DNA from: Acidobacteriota bacterium | Lineage (GTDB): Bacteria; Acidobacteriota; Thermoanaerobaculia; Gp7-AA8 | Direction: 5' to 3' | Assembly (NCBI GenBank): GCA_019244185.1 | Contig: JAFATB010000014.1 | Span: 1-63,586, forward strand | Length of the DNA: 63,586 nucleotides | Shown: one piece after another, positions 7,924 through 17,519 of the stretch | How positions within the stretch are numbered: the first letter of the stretch is position 1 | Layout of the letters: each line of letters starts with the position of its first letter | Notes under the pieces: generated by a model | Told to the model about the DNA's origin: nothing | Seen by the model: the letters and a program-made list of their open reading frames with translations, nothing else | The model's database searches: none | Position numbers and translations under genes: made by a program

Positions 7924-9380
7924 AGCTGGCCGAGCTCCTCCGCGACGCACCCGTGCGCGCGGCGCAAGGCGCGCTCGACGTCGACATCACGTCGGTGACG
8001 CCCGACTCGCGTCTCGTGCGCGACGGCGCGCTCTTCGTCGCCATTCCCGGCACGGCGAAAGACGGCACCGCGTTCATCCCGCAGGCGATCGAGAAAGGCG
8101 CCGCCGCAATCGTGGCGACGGACGCGGTCGACGACCGCGCGAAAGCGACGATCGTCGTCGACGATCCGCGCGCCGCCCTCGCGCTGCTCGCCGCGAACTT
8201 CTACGGCCGTCCCGCGGAGAAGCTCTCGCTCGTCGGCATCACCGGCACGTCGGGCAAGACCACGTCTTCGCGCATGGTCGAGTCGATCTTCGACGCCGGC
8301 TCGGAACCGGTCGGCCTCATCGGAACGATCGAATACCGCGCGGGCGACGAGCGTCTCGTCGCCGACCGCACGACGCCGGACGCCGTCGTGCTGCAGGAAT
8401 GGTTCGCGAAGATGGTCGACGCCGGCGTCCATCACGCCGTGATGGAAGTGTCGTCGCACGCGCTCGCGCTCAAGCGCACGTACGGCATCCACTTCGCCGC
8501 GGCGGTCTTCACGAATCTCTCGCGCGAGCACTTCGACTTTCACAAAGACTTCGAGGACTACTTCGCCGCGAAGAAGATCCTCTTCACGCAGATCGACCGC
8601 TCGCGGCAGACCGCGGTCGTAAACATCGACGACGAGTACGGCCGCCGGCTCGCGAATGAGCTCGGCCCCGTGGCGATGACGTTCGGCCGCAACGCGGACG
8701 CGGACCTCCATCCCGCCGACGGCTTCGTGATCTCCGTCGACGGTCTGCACGGCACCGTCGTCACGCCGCGCGGCGACATCCGCATCGCGTCGCGGCTCCT
8801 CGGATTACCGAACCTCTACAACTGGCTCGGCGCGATCGGCGCGGCGCTCATCGTCGGCATTCCGGTCGAAACGATCGAAGCAGGCATTCGCAACCTCACA
8901 TCCGTGCGCGGCCGCTTCGAGCGCGTCGCCGCGGAGAACGGGCCGACCGTCATCGTCGACTACGCGCACAAGCCGGACGCGCTCGAGAAACTGCTGCACG
9001 CCGTGCGCGAGATCGCCGGCACGCGCCGCGTCTCGCTCGTCTTCGGTTGCGGCGGCGACCGCGATCGCGGCAAGCGCCCGGAGATGGGCGCGATCGCCGC
9101 GCGCCTCGCCGACAACATCATCGTCACCAGCGACAACCCGCGCAGCGAAGAGCCGCGCGCCATCATCGAGGAAATCACCAAAGGAATCGCGGGCAAGGAG
9201 TACCTCGCCATCGCCGACCGCCGCGAGGCGATCGCGAAGACCATCGCCGAGGCGCTGCCGGATGACGTCATCGTCATCGCCGGGAAGGGTCACGAGACGT
9301 ATCAGGTCGTCGGCGATCAGGTCATCCATTTCGATGACCGCGAGGAAGCCGAGCTCGCGCTGAAAAAGAGACACGCATGA
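7920..9380 (+). CDS. murE: UDP-MurNAc-tripeptide ligase MurE (meso-DAP type)
   Basis: MurE adds the third stem-peptide residue to UDP-MurNAc-L-Ala-D-Glu in the cytoplasm. The 486 residues contain the Mur N-terminal fold with DSRLVRDGALFVAIPG, the ATP P-loop GTSGKTT (about 112-118), and the central-domain FTNLSREHFDFH. The C-terminal domain carries DYAHKPDAL and VFGCGGDRDRGKRPEM. The substrate-selecting motif is D405-N406-P407-R408, the pattern of meso-diaminopimelate-adding enzymes, so the wall is expected to be DAP-type. Four-base ATGA overlaps with both ftsI and murF indicate translational coupling. Confidence 0.97.
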   Translation: MKLAELLRDAPVRAAQGALDVDITSVTPDSRLVRDGALFVAIPGTAKDGTAFIPQAIEKGAAAIVATDAVDDRAKATIVVDDPRAALALLAANFYGRPAEKLSLVGITGTSGKTTSSRMVESIFDAGSEPVGLIGTIEYRAGDERLVADRTTPDAVVLQEWFAKMVDAGVHHAVMEVSSHALALKRTYGIHFAAAVFTNLSREHFDFHKDFEDYFAAKKILFTQIDRSRQTAVVNIDDEYGRRLANELGPVAMTFGRNADADLHPADGFVISVDGLHGTVVTPRGDIRIASRLLGLPNLYNWLGAIGAALIVGIPVETIEAGIRNLTSVRGRFERVAAENGPTVIVDYAHKPDALEKLLHAVREIAGTRRVSLVFGCGGDRDRGKRPEMGAIAARLADNIIVTSDNPRSEEPRAIIEEITKGIAGKEYLAIADRREAIAKTIAEALPDDVIVIAGKGHETYQVVGDQVIHFDDREEAELALKKRHA

Positions 9381-10747
9381 AGATCCCGTTTTCTCAGCTT
9401 GCGGAGATGGTTCACGGCACGCTCGTGCAGGGCGGCGACGTCGAGTCGAGCTCCGTCGTCATCGACTCGCGCGAAGTCAAACCCGGCGCCGCGTTTTTCG
9501 CAATCAAAGGCGAGCGCCTCGACGGACATCAGTTCCTCGCGCAGGCGCTGCAGACGGCCGCGGGTGCGGTCGTGTCGCGCGTGCCCGACGACGTGCCGCC
9601 CGGCAAAGGCATCGTCAAAGTCGATGACACGACCGAGGCGCTGCAGCAGCTCGCGAAATCGATCCGCGACAGCTCCGACTTTCTCGTCATCGGCATCACC
9701 GGCTCCGCCGGCAAGACCACGACGAAAGAGATGATCGCGACGGTCGTCGCGACCGAACGCCGCACGCACAAGTCGTGGGGCAACTTCAACAACCAGATCG
9801 GCGCGCCGCTCTGTCTCGACAACGTGCCGGACGGCGCGGAAGTCGTCGTCAGCGAGATGGGGATGAACCACGCCGGCGAGATCGCGCAGATCGCGGGCCT
9901 CATGCGCCCGCACGTCGGCGTTTACACGAACATCGCGCCGGTGCACATCGAATTCTTCGGCACGATCGAAGGCATCGCCGCCGCGAAACGCGAGCTCCTC
10001 GAGAACGTCGTGCCCGGCGGCACGATCATCATCAACAACGACAACGAGCACGTCGTGCGCATCAGCCGCGACTTCGAAGGCCGGCGCGTGACGTACGCCG
10101 TCGAGCACGAGGCCGAGTATCGCGCGACGAACATCCGCGAGCGCGGCCTCCTCGGCACGCGCTTCACGCTCGAAGCCGAAGGCGCCGCGCGCGACTTCGA
10201 TCTCGCGCTGCCCGGCCGCCACAACCTCGACAACCTCCTCGCCGCCATCGCCACCGCTCGCGCCATCGGCATCTCGTGGGAGAGCATCGAGCGCGGCGTG
10301 CGCGACGTGAAGCCCGCGTATCACCGCGGTGTCATCGTCGAGTGGCGCGGCGCGACGATCTACGACGATACGTACAACTCGAACCCGTACGCGCTGCAGC
10401 GCACGCTCGAGCTCATGACCCAGGCCGAAACGCGCGGCCGCCGCATCGCCGTCATCGGCGACATGCTGGAGCTCGGCGAACAGGAGCTGCAGTTTCACCG
10501 CGACGCGGGACGCGGCATTCCGAAGGCCGTCGACGTCGTCCTCGGCGTCGGCAAGCGCACGCGCGCGCTGCTCGAAGGCGCGCGCGAGGCCGGATTTGAC
10601 GAAAACGCACTGCACTACTTCGGCAACGCGCAGGACGCCGGCGCGTTTCTCATGGACGAGATCCGCGACGGCGATCTCGTCCTGATCAAAGGCTCGCGTG
10701 GCGTCGGCCTCGACAAGATCGTGACCATGCTGGAGGGCGCGCCGTAA
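9377..10747 (+). CDS. murF: UDP-MurNAc-pentapeptide synthetase MurF
   Basis: MurF joins D-Ala-D-Ala to the UDP-MurNAc tripeptide. The 456 residues include the N-terminal fold (VIDSREVKPGAAFFAIKG), the ATP loop GSAGKTTTKEM (about 112-122), WGNFNNQIGAPL, SEMGMNHAGEIA and the C-terminal YDDTYNSNPYAL and VIGDMLELGEQE motifs, all typical of MurF. It overlaps murE by ATGA and mraY by TAATG. The D-Ala-D-Ala ligase (ddl) that supplies its substrate is not in this cluster and must be encoded elsewhere. Confidence 0.97.
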   Translation: MKIPFSQLAEMVHGTLVQGGDVESSSVVIDSREVKPGAAFFAIKGERLDGHQFLAQALQTAAGAVVSRVPDDVPPGKGIVKVDDTTEALQQLAKSIRDSSDFLVIGITGSAGKTTTKEMIATVVATERRTHKSWGNFNNQIGAPLCLDNVPDGAEVVVSEMGMNHAGEIAQIAGLMRPHVGVYTNIAPVHIEFFGTIEGIAAAKRELLENVVPGGTIIINNDNEHVVRISRDFEGRRVTYAVEHEAEYRATNIRERGLLGTRFTLEAEGAARDFDLALPGRHNLDNLLAAIATARAIGISWESIERGVRDVKPAYHRGVIVEWRGATIYDDTYNSNPYALQRTLELMTQAETRGRRIAVIGDMLELGEQELQFHRDAGRGIPKAVDVVLGVGKRTRALLEGAREAGFDENALHYFGNAQDAGAFLMDEIRDGDLVLIKGSRGVGLDKIVTMLEGAP

Positions 10748-11835
10748 TGCTCTACCACCTGCTGTACAGCCTGCGGACGCACTTCGTCGGCTTCAACGTC
10801 TTCCGCTACATCACGTTCCGGACGGCGTTCGCCGCGCTGACCGCGCTCATGATCTCGTTCATCCTCGGCCCGTGGCTGATCGAGCGCATGCGCCGCATCA
10901 AGCTCGGTCAGTACATCCGCGAGGAAGGGCCGAAGTCGCACCAGCAGAAGGCCGGCACGCCGACGATGGGCGGCATCCTCATCAACGTCGCCATCCTGAT
11001 TCCGACCATTCTCTGGGCCGACATCTTCAACCCGTACATCTGGATCATCCTCTTCGTCACGTTCGCGTACGGCGCGATCGGCTTCGTCGATGACTATCGC
11101 AAGCTGATCAAGAAGCGGAACCTCGGCCTCACGCCGAAGGAGAAGTTCACCGCGCAGTTCGGCGTGGCGTTCCTGGCCGCGCTCGCGATCGCGTATCTGC
11201 CGATGCTGAAGAACAACTACTCGACCGCGATCACGTTTCCGTTCGTGAAGCAGGTCGTGCTCAACCTCGGCTTCCTCTACATCCCCTTCGTGATGGTGAT
11301 CCTCGTCGGCGCGTCGAACGCGGTGAACCTCACCGACGGTCTCGACGGCCTCGCCATCGGCTCGACGCTCATCGCCGCCGTCACGTACACCGTGCTCACG
11401 TACGCGGCAGGCCACGCGCGCATCGCCGACTACCTCCGCATCGCGTGGGTGCCGCAGACCGGCGAGCTGGCGGTGTTCTGCGGCGCGATGGTCGGCGCCT
11501 CGCTCGGCTTCCTCTGGTTCAACGCGCATCCCGCCGAGATCTTCATGGGCGACGTCGGATCGCTGGCATTGGGCGGCGCGATCGGCTGCCTCGCCGTGAT
11601 GATCAAGCAGGAGATCCTGCTCGTGCTCGTCGGCGGTCTGTTCGTCGTCGAGGCGCTGTCGGTCATTCTGCAGGTCGCGTCGTTCAAGCTCACCGGCAGG
11701 CGCATCTTCAAGATGTCGCCGTTGCACCATCACTTCGAGCTGTCGGGCTGGAGAGAAACCAAAGTCGTCGTGCGCTTCTGGATCATCGCGATCATGTTCG
11801 CGATGATGAGCCTCGCGACCTTGAAACTGCGATGA
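10747..11835 (+). CDS. mraY: Phospho-N-acetylmuramoyl-pentapeptide transferase MraY
   Basis: An integral membrane enzyme of 362 residues with about ten predicted helices. It transfers phospho-MurNAc-pentapeptide to undecaprenyl phosphate to make lipid I. Signatures are KAGTPTMGGILI (about 73-84), the catalytic FVDDYRK (about 112-118), NAVNLTDGLDGLA (about 191-203), and the C-terminal MSPLHHHFELSGW with the HHH motif. The Asp-rich motifs bind magnesium and substrate. It sits between murF and murD, overlapping both by 1 to 4 bases. Confidence 0.97.
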   Translation: MLYHLLYSLRTHFVGFNVFRYITFRTAFAALTALMISFILGPWLIERMRRIKLGQYIREEGPKSHQQKAGTPTMGGILINVAILIPTILWADIFNPYIWIILFVTFAYGAIGFVDDYRKLIKKRNLGLTPKEKFTAQFGVAFLAALAIAYLPMLKNNYSTAITFPFVKQVVLNLGFLYIPFVMVILVGASNAVNLTDGLDGLAIGSTLIAAVTYTVLTYAAGHARIADYLRIAWVPQTGELAVFCGAMVGASLGFLWFNAHPAEIFMGDVGSLALGGAIGCLAVMIKQEILLVLVGGLFVVEALSVILQVASFKLTGRRIFKMSPLHHHFELSGWRETKVVVRFWIIAIMFAMMSLATLKLR

Positions 11836-13145
11836 GCCGGATCCTCGTACTCGGGGCCGGCAAGTCCGGCGTCGCCTCGGCGAACTACCTCGCGCAGCGA
11901 GGCGACGACGTCGTGCTCACCGACGTGAGCGCGCATCCGAATCTGCCGTTTCCGCTCGACCCGCGCGTCGCGCGCGAGTTCGGACGTGACGACGACGCAT
12001 TGCTCGACGGCATCACCTCGATCGTGCTCAGCCCCGGCGTGCCGATGACCATTCCTCTGCTGCAGCACGCGGCCGCGCGAGCGATTCCGGTCATCGGCGA
12101 GATCGAGCTCGCGTACCGGAACCTCAAAGGCACGATCATCGCCGTCACCGGCTCGAACGGAAAGTCGACCACCACCGCGCTCATCGGCGAGATCCTGCGC
12201 GTCGCCGGACGCCAGCCGATCGTGGCCGGCAACATCGGCGAGCCGCTCATCGCCGCGCTCGATCCCGACAAAGCGCGCACGTACGTGCTCGAGCTCTCGT
12301 CGTTCCAGCTCGAATCCGTCGATACCTTTCACGCCGACATCGCGCTGCTGCTCAACATCACGCCCGATCACATGGATCGCTATCCGAACTTCGACGCGTA
12401 CGCCGCGGCGAAATACCGGATCTTCCGCAACCAGCGCTCCGGCGACGTGGCCATCGTGAACGGCATCGAGCGCCGCTCGCTCGCGCGCGAGACGCCGGGG
12501 CGCGTCTGGCGTTTCTCCGCGACGAAGCGCGTCGACGAAGGCGCGTGGCTCGACGGCGATCAGCTCGTGCTCTCCGTCGGCGGCGACACGCGCCGCATTC
12601 CGCGCGCCTCGCTCGCATTGCAGGGCACCGCGAACGTCGAGAACGCGCTCGCCGCGTGGCTCGCCGCGCGCGCCGCCGGCGTCGACGACGTCGACGTGCA
12701 GATCGCGTTCGGCACGTTCCAGGGCCTGCCGCACCGCATGGTGCTCGTGCGCGAGCTCGACGGCGTGCGCTGGATCAACGACTCGAAAGGGACGAACGTC
12801 GACGCCACGCTCAAGTCGCTCGAAAGCTTCGGCGACGGCAGCGTGATCCTCATCCTCGGCGGCAAGGACAAGGCCGGCGAGTTCGAGCGGATGCGCGACC
12901 TCGTGGCCGCGAAAGCGCGCGCGGTCCTGACCATCGGCCACGCGGCCGAGCGCATCGGCGAAGCGCTCGAAGGTTCCAGCGCGATCGTGCCGTCCGAAGA
13001 CATGCAGCGCGCCGTCGCGTGGGCGCGCGCGAACGCGAAGTCCGGCGAGACCGTGCTGCTCTCACCGGCGTGCGCGAGCTTCGATCAGTACCGCAACTTC
13101 GAACATCGCGGCGAGCACTTCGAGGAACTGGTGAGAGCGTTATGA
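11832..13145 (+). CDS. murD: UDP-MurNAc-L-alanine:D-glutamate ligase MurD
   Basis: MurD adds D-Glu to UDP-MurNAc-L-Ala. The 437 residues start at the ATG overlapping the mraY stop (ATGA) and show an N-terminal Rossmann-like ILVLGAGKSGVASANYL. The ATP loop is GSNGKSTTTALIGEIL (about 113-128), followed by LELSSFQLE, LLNITPDHMDRY, INDSKGTNVDATL and LILGGKDKAGEF. The reading frame stays open further upstream inside mraY, but homology begins at 11832. The stop overlaps the ftsW start. Confidence 0.97.
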   Translation: MSRILVLGAGKSGVASANYLAQRGDDVVLTDVSAHPNLPFPLDPRVAREFGRDDDALLDGITSIVLSPGVPMTIPLLQHAAARAIPVIGEIELAYRNLKGTIIAVTGSNGKSTTTALIGEILRVAGRQPIVAGNIGEPLIAALDPDKARTYVLELSSFQLESVDTFHADIALLLNITPDHMDRYPNFDAYAAAKYRIFRNQRSGDVAIVNGIERRSLARETPGRVWRFSATKRVDEGAWLDGDQLVLSVGGDTRRIPRASLALQGTANVENALAAWLAARAAGVDDVDVQIAFGTFQGLPHRMVLVRELDGVRWINDSKGTNVDATLKSLESFGDGSVILILGGKDKAGEFERMRDLVAAKARAVLTIGHAAERIGEALEGSSAIVPSEDMQRAVAWARANAKSGETVLLSPACASFDQYRNFEHRGEHFEELVRAL

Positions 13146-14236
13146 GTCGCAAGCTCTCGTTCGACACCTCGCTCTTCGGCGCCGCCACGCTCATCGTCGT
13201 GATCGGCCTTGTGATGATCTACAGCGCGTCGGCGATGCTGGCCACGCAGCGCTTCGGCCACGGCGCGTCGTACTTTTTCATGCGGCAGCTCGTGTTCCTC
13301 GCCGCGGGCGCGATGGCGATGGTGTTCCTGATGAACGTCAACCCGGCGCTGCTGCAGGATCGCCGCGTCCTCTACACCGGCCTCGGCGCGATCGGTCTTT
13401 TTCTCATCGTCGCGCTGTTCCAGTCGCCGATCAACGGCACGCACCGCTGGATCGTGCTGCCGTGGTTTCAGCTGCAGCCGTCGGAGTTCGCGAAGCCGGC
13501 CATCGTGCTGTTCCTCGCGTCGTTCCTCGCGCGGCGCGAGGAGCGCATCAACGACCTCACCACGACCATCCTGCCGGTCGGCTTCATCCTCGCGCTCTTC
13601 GCGGGACTGATTCTGCTCGGCCGCGACTTCGGCACCGCCACGACGCTCGTGCTCGTCGCCGCGGGGATGATCTTCGCGGCCGGCATCGCGTGGCGTTACG
13701 TCGCGCTCATCGGCATCGCGCTCGTGCCGGTGGCCGGCTACTTCGCGCTCAGCGCCGCGTATCGCCGCGAGCGCGTGCTGACGTTTCTGAATCCCGAGGC
13801 CGATCCGCTGGACAAAGGGTTCCAGGCGCTGCAGTCGCTCATCGCGCTCGGCACCGGCGGCTTGTCCGGACTCGGCATCGGCAACGGACGACAGAAGCTC
13901 TTCTTCCTGCCCGAGCCGCACACGGACTTCATCTTCTCGATCATCGGCGAGGAGCTCGGATTCCTCGGCGCGATCGCGCTGCTCGCGCTCTTCGGGTTCC
14001 TCGCGTGGCGCGGCTTCCGGATCGCGCGCGACAGCCAGGATCGTTTCGCGTTCTACGCGGCGCTCGGCTGCACGCTGATGATCGCGGTGCAGGCGCTGGT
14101 CAACGTCAGCGTCGCGCTGTGCCTCCTGCCGACGAAAGGCTTGCCGCTGCCGCTCGTGAGCTACGGAGGCTCGTCGCTGATCGCGAGCCTCATCGCGGTC
14201 GGGCTGCTCCTCAACTTCTCACAACAATCCGGCTGA
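13142..14236 (+). CDS. ftsW: Septal peptidoglycan glycosyltransferase FtsW
   Basis: A SEDS-family polytopic membrane protein of 364 residues with about ten spans. It polymerises lipid II at the septum together with FtsI. Family motifs are GTHRWIVLPWFQLQPSEFAK (about 99-118), GRDFGTATTL, RRERVLTFLNPEADPLDKGFQ, PEPHTDFIFSIIGEELGF and SYGGSSL near the C-terminus. It has a near-twin in this window, RodA at 35146-36249. The adjacency to murD and murG plus the PBP3 partner in the same operon identify this copy as FtsW. Start overlaps the murD stop (ATGA). Confidence 0.95.
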   Translation: MSRKLSFDTSLFGAATLIVVIGLVMIYSASAMLATQRFGHGASYFFMRQLVFLAAGAMAMVFLMNVNPALLQDRRVLYTGLGAIGLFLIVALFQSPINGTHRWIVLPWFQLQPSEFAKPAIVLFLASFLARREERINDLTTTILPVGFILALFAGLILLGRDFGTATTLVLVAAGMIFAAGIAWRYVALIGIALVPVAGYFALSAAYRRERVLTFLNPEADPLDKGFQALQSLIALGTGGLSGLGIGNGRQKLFFLPEPHTDFIFSIIGEELGFLGAIALLALFGFLAWRGFRIARDSQDRFAFYAALGCTLMIAVQALVNVSVALCLLPTKGLPLPLVSYGGSSLIASLIAVGLLLNFSQQSG

Positions 14237-14247
14237 AGGACATCGAC

Positions 14248-15342
14248 ATGGGCGTGACGGGCGTGAAGACATTGATGATCGCGGGCGGCGGGACCGGAGG
14301 CCACATCTATCCCGCGATCGCGGTCGCGCGCGAATTTCTCGCGCGTGATGCCTCGCGCCGCGTCGTCTTCGTCGGCACCGAGCGCGGACTCGAAAAGCAG
14401 ATCGTGCCGAAGGCGGGCTTTCCGCTCGAGTTCATCCAGGTCGGCGGACTGAAAGGCAAAGGCGGACTCGATCTGCTGCGCAACCTCGCCCGCCTGCCGC
14501 TCGGCTTCATTCAGGCGTTTCGTCTCATCGGCAAACATCGGCCGAGCGTCGTCATGGGCGTCGGCGGCTACTCGTCCGGACCGGTGCTGCTCGCTGCAAT
14601 CCTGCGCCGCGTGCCGACGATCATTCACGACGCGAACGCGTTTCCCGGCGTCGCGAACCGCGCGGTCGCACGCTTCGTCACCGCCGCCGCTGTCGCGTTC
14701 GCGGAAGCCGCGCCGCGACTGAAACGCGCCGATGCCGTCGTCACCGGCAACCCGATCCGCGCGGAGTTCTTCAGCGCGCAGCGCCCGCCGCGCGGCGCGA
14801 AGCAGCGGCTGCTCATCTTCGGCGGGTCGCAGGGCTCGCGCGTCATCAACGACGCGATGGCCGGCGCGCTGCTGTTTCTCGCGCGCCTCAAAGACACGCT
14901 CGACATCGTCCATCAGACGGGGCCGAACGATCTCGAGCGGATCCGCGAGTCGTATCGCACGTCCGCGTTCAGTGACGCGCGCGTCGTTCCGTATCTCGAC
15001 CCGATCGTCGACGAGCTCGCGGCGGCGGACCTCGTGGTCTGCCGCGCCGGCGCGATGACGCTCGGCGAGCTCGCGGCGGTCGGGCGCGGCGCGGTGCTCA
15101 TCCCGTTCGCGGCGGCCACGAACAACCATCAGGAGCTCAACGCGCGCGTCGTCGAAGCGGCCGGCGGCGCGGTGGTGATCACGGAAAAAGAATTGACGCC
15201 GGAGCGTCTCGCGTCGGCGATCGAGAGCATCGCCGCCGACGGCGAGCGCGCGCGGCGGATGGGCGAGGCGGCGAAGACGCTGGCCGTTCCCGACGCAACA
15301 AAAAGAATTGTCGATTTGATCGAGAAAATCGCGGCACTTTAA
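14248..15342 (+). CDS. murG: UDP-GlcNAc:lipid I N-acetylglucosamine transferase MurG
   Basis: A GT28-family peripheral membrane enzyme of 364 residues. It converts lipid I to lipid II on the inner face of the membrane. Motifs are GGGTGGHIYPAIAVA (about 13-27), GVGGYSSGPVLLAA, GNPIRAEF, IFGGSQGSRVIND and the C-terminal donor-binding VCRAGAMTLGELAAVG and NNHQELNA. The ATG at 14248 has AAGGA at 14236-14240 as ribosome-binding site, seven bases upstream, so it restarts translation after ftsW. The following 27-bp gap before murC is AT-rich. Confidence 0.97.
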   Translation: MGVTGVKTLMIAGGGTGGHIYPAIAVAREFLARDASRRVVFVGTERGLEKQIVPKAGFPLEFIQVGGLKGKGGLDLLRNLARLPLGFIQAFRLIGKHRPSVVMGVGGYSSGPVLLAAILRRVPTIIHDANAFPGVANRAVARFVTAAAVAFAEAAPRLKRADAVVTGNPIRAEFFSAQRPPRGAKQRLLIFGGSQGSRVINDAMAGALLFLARLKDTLDIVHQTGPNDLERIRESYRTSAFSDARVVPYLDPIVDELAAADLVVCRAGAMTLGELAAVGRGAVLIPFAAATNNHQELNARVVEAAGGAVVITEKELTPERLASAIESIAADGERARRMGEAAKTLAVPDATKRIVDLIEKIAAL

Positions 15343-15369
15343 TTTAGAATTTCAAGAGATCAGTTCAGG

Positions 15370-16722
15370 ATGAATTTTGATCGAATTAGCGCCATCCATT
15401 TCGTCGGCATCGGCGGAATCGGCATGAGCGGCCTGGCGGAGATCCTGGCCAATACCGGCATCTCCGTCTCCGGGTGCGACCTCAAACGTTCCGCGGCCAC
15501 GGACCTCCTCGCGCGCCGCGGCATCTCCGTCTCCATCGGTCACGATCCCGCGCACGTCGCGGGACAGGACCTCGTCGTCGTCACCGCCGCGGTCAAAGGC
15601 GAGCACGCGGAAATCGATGCCGCGCGCATCGCCGGCGTGCGCATCATGAAACGCTCCGAGGTTCTCGGCGCGATCGTCAATGCGAAGCGGTCGGTCGGCG
15701 TGTCGGGCACGCACGGCAAGACCACCACCTCCGCAATGATCGCGACGGTGCTCGAAGAGGCGGGACTCGATCCGACGATGCTCGTCGGCGGAATGGTCCG
15801 CAACTTCCAGACGAATGCGAAGAGCGGCGCGAGCGACTTCCTAGTCGTCGAAGCCGACGAATACGACCGCACGTTCCACCACCTCCGCCCCGAGATCGCG
15901 GTGGTCACGAACGTCGAGGCCGATCATCTCGAGTACTACCAGTCGCTCGAGAACATCGTCGAGGCGTTCCGCATCTTCCTCGGCCGCGTGAAGCCCGGCG
16001 GCGCGATCATCGGCTGCGTCGACGATCCGCTCGTCGCCGAACTGCTCGACGGCGTCGACGGCACCGTCGTCCGCTACGGTCTCTCGGAACGCGCCGAGCT
16101 GCGCGCGACGAATCTGCAGTTCGCCGAGCGCGGGCTGTCGTTCGAGATCGAAGGCGTCGGCCACTTCAAGCTGTTCGTGCCCGGCGAGCACAACGTGCGC
16201 AACGCGCTCGCGGCGATCGCCGTCGGTCTGCAGCTCGGCATCGCGCCGCACGCGATCGCCACCGCGCTCGCCCGCTTCCTCGGCGTCGACCGGCGCTTCC
16301 AGATTCTCGGCGACTACCTCGGCGCGATCGTCGTCGACGACTACGCGCATCATCCGACCGAGATCCGCGCGACGCTCGAAGCCGCGCGCCGCGGCTATCC
16401 GGGACGCCGCGTCGTCGCGCTGTTCCAGCCGCACCTCTACTCGCGGACGCGCGACTTCGCTCGCGAGTTCGCCGAGGCGCTGCGGATCGCGGACGTGCCG
16501 ATCGTTGCGCCAATTTATGCGGCGCGCGAGCAGCCGGTCGAAGGCGTCTCCGCGCGCCTCATCGCCGACGGCGCGAAAGGCATCGAATTCCTCGACCGCA
16601 GCAACGCGCAGATCGTCAACGAGATGCGCCGCCGCCTCGAGGCGAACGACATCTTCATCACGATGGGCGCGGGCGACGTGCACGAGGTCGCGGAAGAGTT
16701 GGTGAGGGGAGGCGTCGCGTGA
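15370..16722 (+). CDS. murC: UDP-N-acetylmuramate:L-alanine ligase MurC
   Basis: MurC attaches L-Ala to UDP-MurNAc, the first stem-peptide step. The 450 residues begin with the diagnostic IHFVGIGGIGMSGLAEIL (about 9-26). They continue with the ATP loop GTHGKTTTSAM, EADEYDRTFHHL, NVEADHLEYY, VVDDYAHHPTEI, FQPHLYSRTRDFA and a C-terminal MGAGDVHEVAEEL. In many bacteria murB and ddl follow murC; here the next gene is ftsQ, overlapping by GTGA. Confidence 0.97.
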   Translation: MNFDRISAIHFVGIGGIGMSGLAEILANTGISVSGCDLKRSAATDLLARRGISVSIGHDPAHVAGQDLVVVTAAVKGEHAEIDAARIAGVRIMKRSEVLGAIVNAKRSVGVSGTHGKTTTSAMIATVLEEAGLDPTMLVGGMVRNFQTNAKSGASDFLVVEADEYDRTFHHLRPEIAVVTNVEADHLEYYQSLENIVEAFRIFLGRVKPGGAIIGCVDDPLVAELLDGVDGTVVRYGLSERAELRATNLQFAERGLSFEIEGVGHFKLFVPGEHNVRNALAAIAVGLQLGIAPHAIATALARFLGVDRRFQILGDYLGAIVVDDYAHHPTEIRATLEAARRGYPGRRVVALFQPHLYSRTRDFAREFAEALRIADVPIVAPIYAAREQPVEGVSARLIADGAKGIEFLDRSNAQIVNEMRRRLEANDIFITMGAGDVHEVAEELVRGGVA

Positions 16723-17519
16723 ACTTCGACACCACCGCCTCCCGTTTCCTCCGCCCCACCGACGTTGCGCGCCTGCGCCGCAATCAGCGCCGCATTCAGG
16801 TGCAGCGCCTAGCGATCATCATCCGCAACGCGCTGCTGGCGGCGGTGCTCGCCGCCGCCGCGCTTTGGGCGTGGCGGCAGACGCAGGCCAGCGCGCGGTT
16901 CGCCGTGCGCACGATCGAGCTCGCGGGCGTCGTGCACACGCCGCGCGCGGCCATCGAAAGCGTCACGCGGCAATACGTCGGCCTCAATCTCTTCCGCATC
17001 GACATCGCCCGCGTGCAGCGCGATCTCGCGCACCTCGGCTGGGTCAAGCGCATCGACATCGAGAAGACCATTCCCGACACGCTGCGCATCAAGATCACCG
17101 AGCGCGCACCGGTGGCGCTGCTGCGCGACGGCGAACGCCTGCTCTACGTCGACGACGAAGGCACCGGCTTCGCGGAGCTCGCGCCGTCGGTGGGCGACGA
17201 CGACCTGCCGGTGATCGTCGACGCGCAGGGCGACGAGCTCGCGCGGACGATCGCGATGCTGCGCGAGCTGCGCGCGCGCGACCGCGAGCTCTACGCGCGC
17301 GTCTCCGAGGTGCGGCCCATTCCGCCGCGTGGCTTCGCGCTGTTCGATCGCCAGCTCGGCGCGTTCGTCTACGCCGACGCCGATCGTCTTGCGGAAAAGT
17401 GGCGCAGCCTCTACGCGATCCTGCGCGCCGAGAACCAGCCCCACATCGAATACGCGGATCTGCGCTTTGCCGATCGCGTCATTGTGAAAGCGTTGGAGAC
17501 AAGTCATGTCCAGAACTGA
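16719..17519 (+). CDS. ftsQ: Cell division protein FtsQ (DivIB)
   Basis: A bitopic membrane protein of 266 residues. It has a basic cytoplasmic tail (RLRRNQRRIQVQR), a membrane span at about 28-47, a POTRA domain (VRTIELAGVVHTPRAAIESV through LGWVKRIDIEKTIPDTLRIKI) and the FtsQ beta domain. It scaffolds FtsB/FtsL and links early and late divisome proteins. The GTG start at 16719 overlaps the murC stop; the frame is open upstream inside murC but lacks homology there. Its 3' end overlaps ftsA by 14 bp. Confidence 0.93.
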   Translation: MNFDTTASRFLRPTDVARLRRNQRRIQVQRLAIIIRNALLAAVLAAAALWAWRQTQASARFAVRTIELAGVVHTPRAAIESVTRQYVGLNLFRIDIARVQRDLAHLGWVKRIDIEKTIPDTLRIKITERAPVALLRDGERLLYVDDEGTGFAELAPSVGDDDLPVIVDAQGDELARTIAMLRELRARDRELYARVSEVRPIPPRGFALFDRQLGAFVYADADRLAEKWRSLYAILRAENQPHIEYADLRFADRVIVKALETSHVQN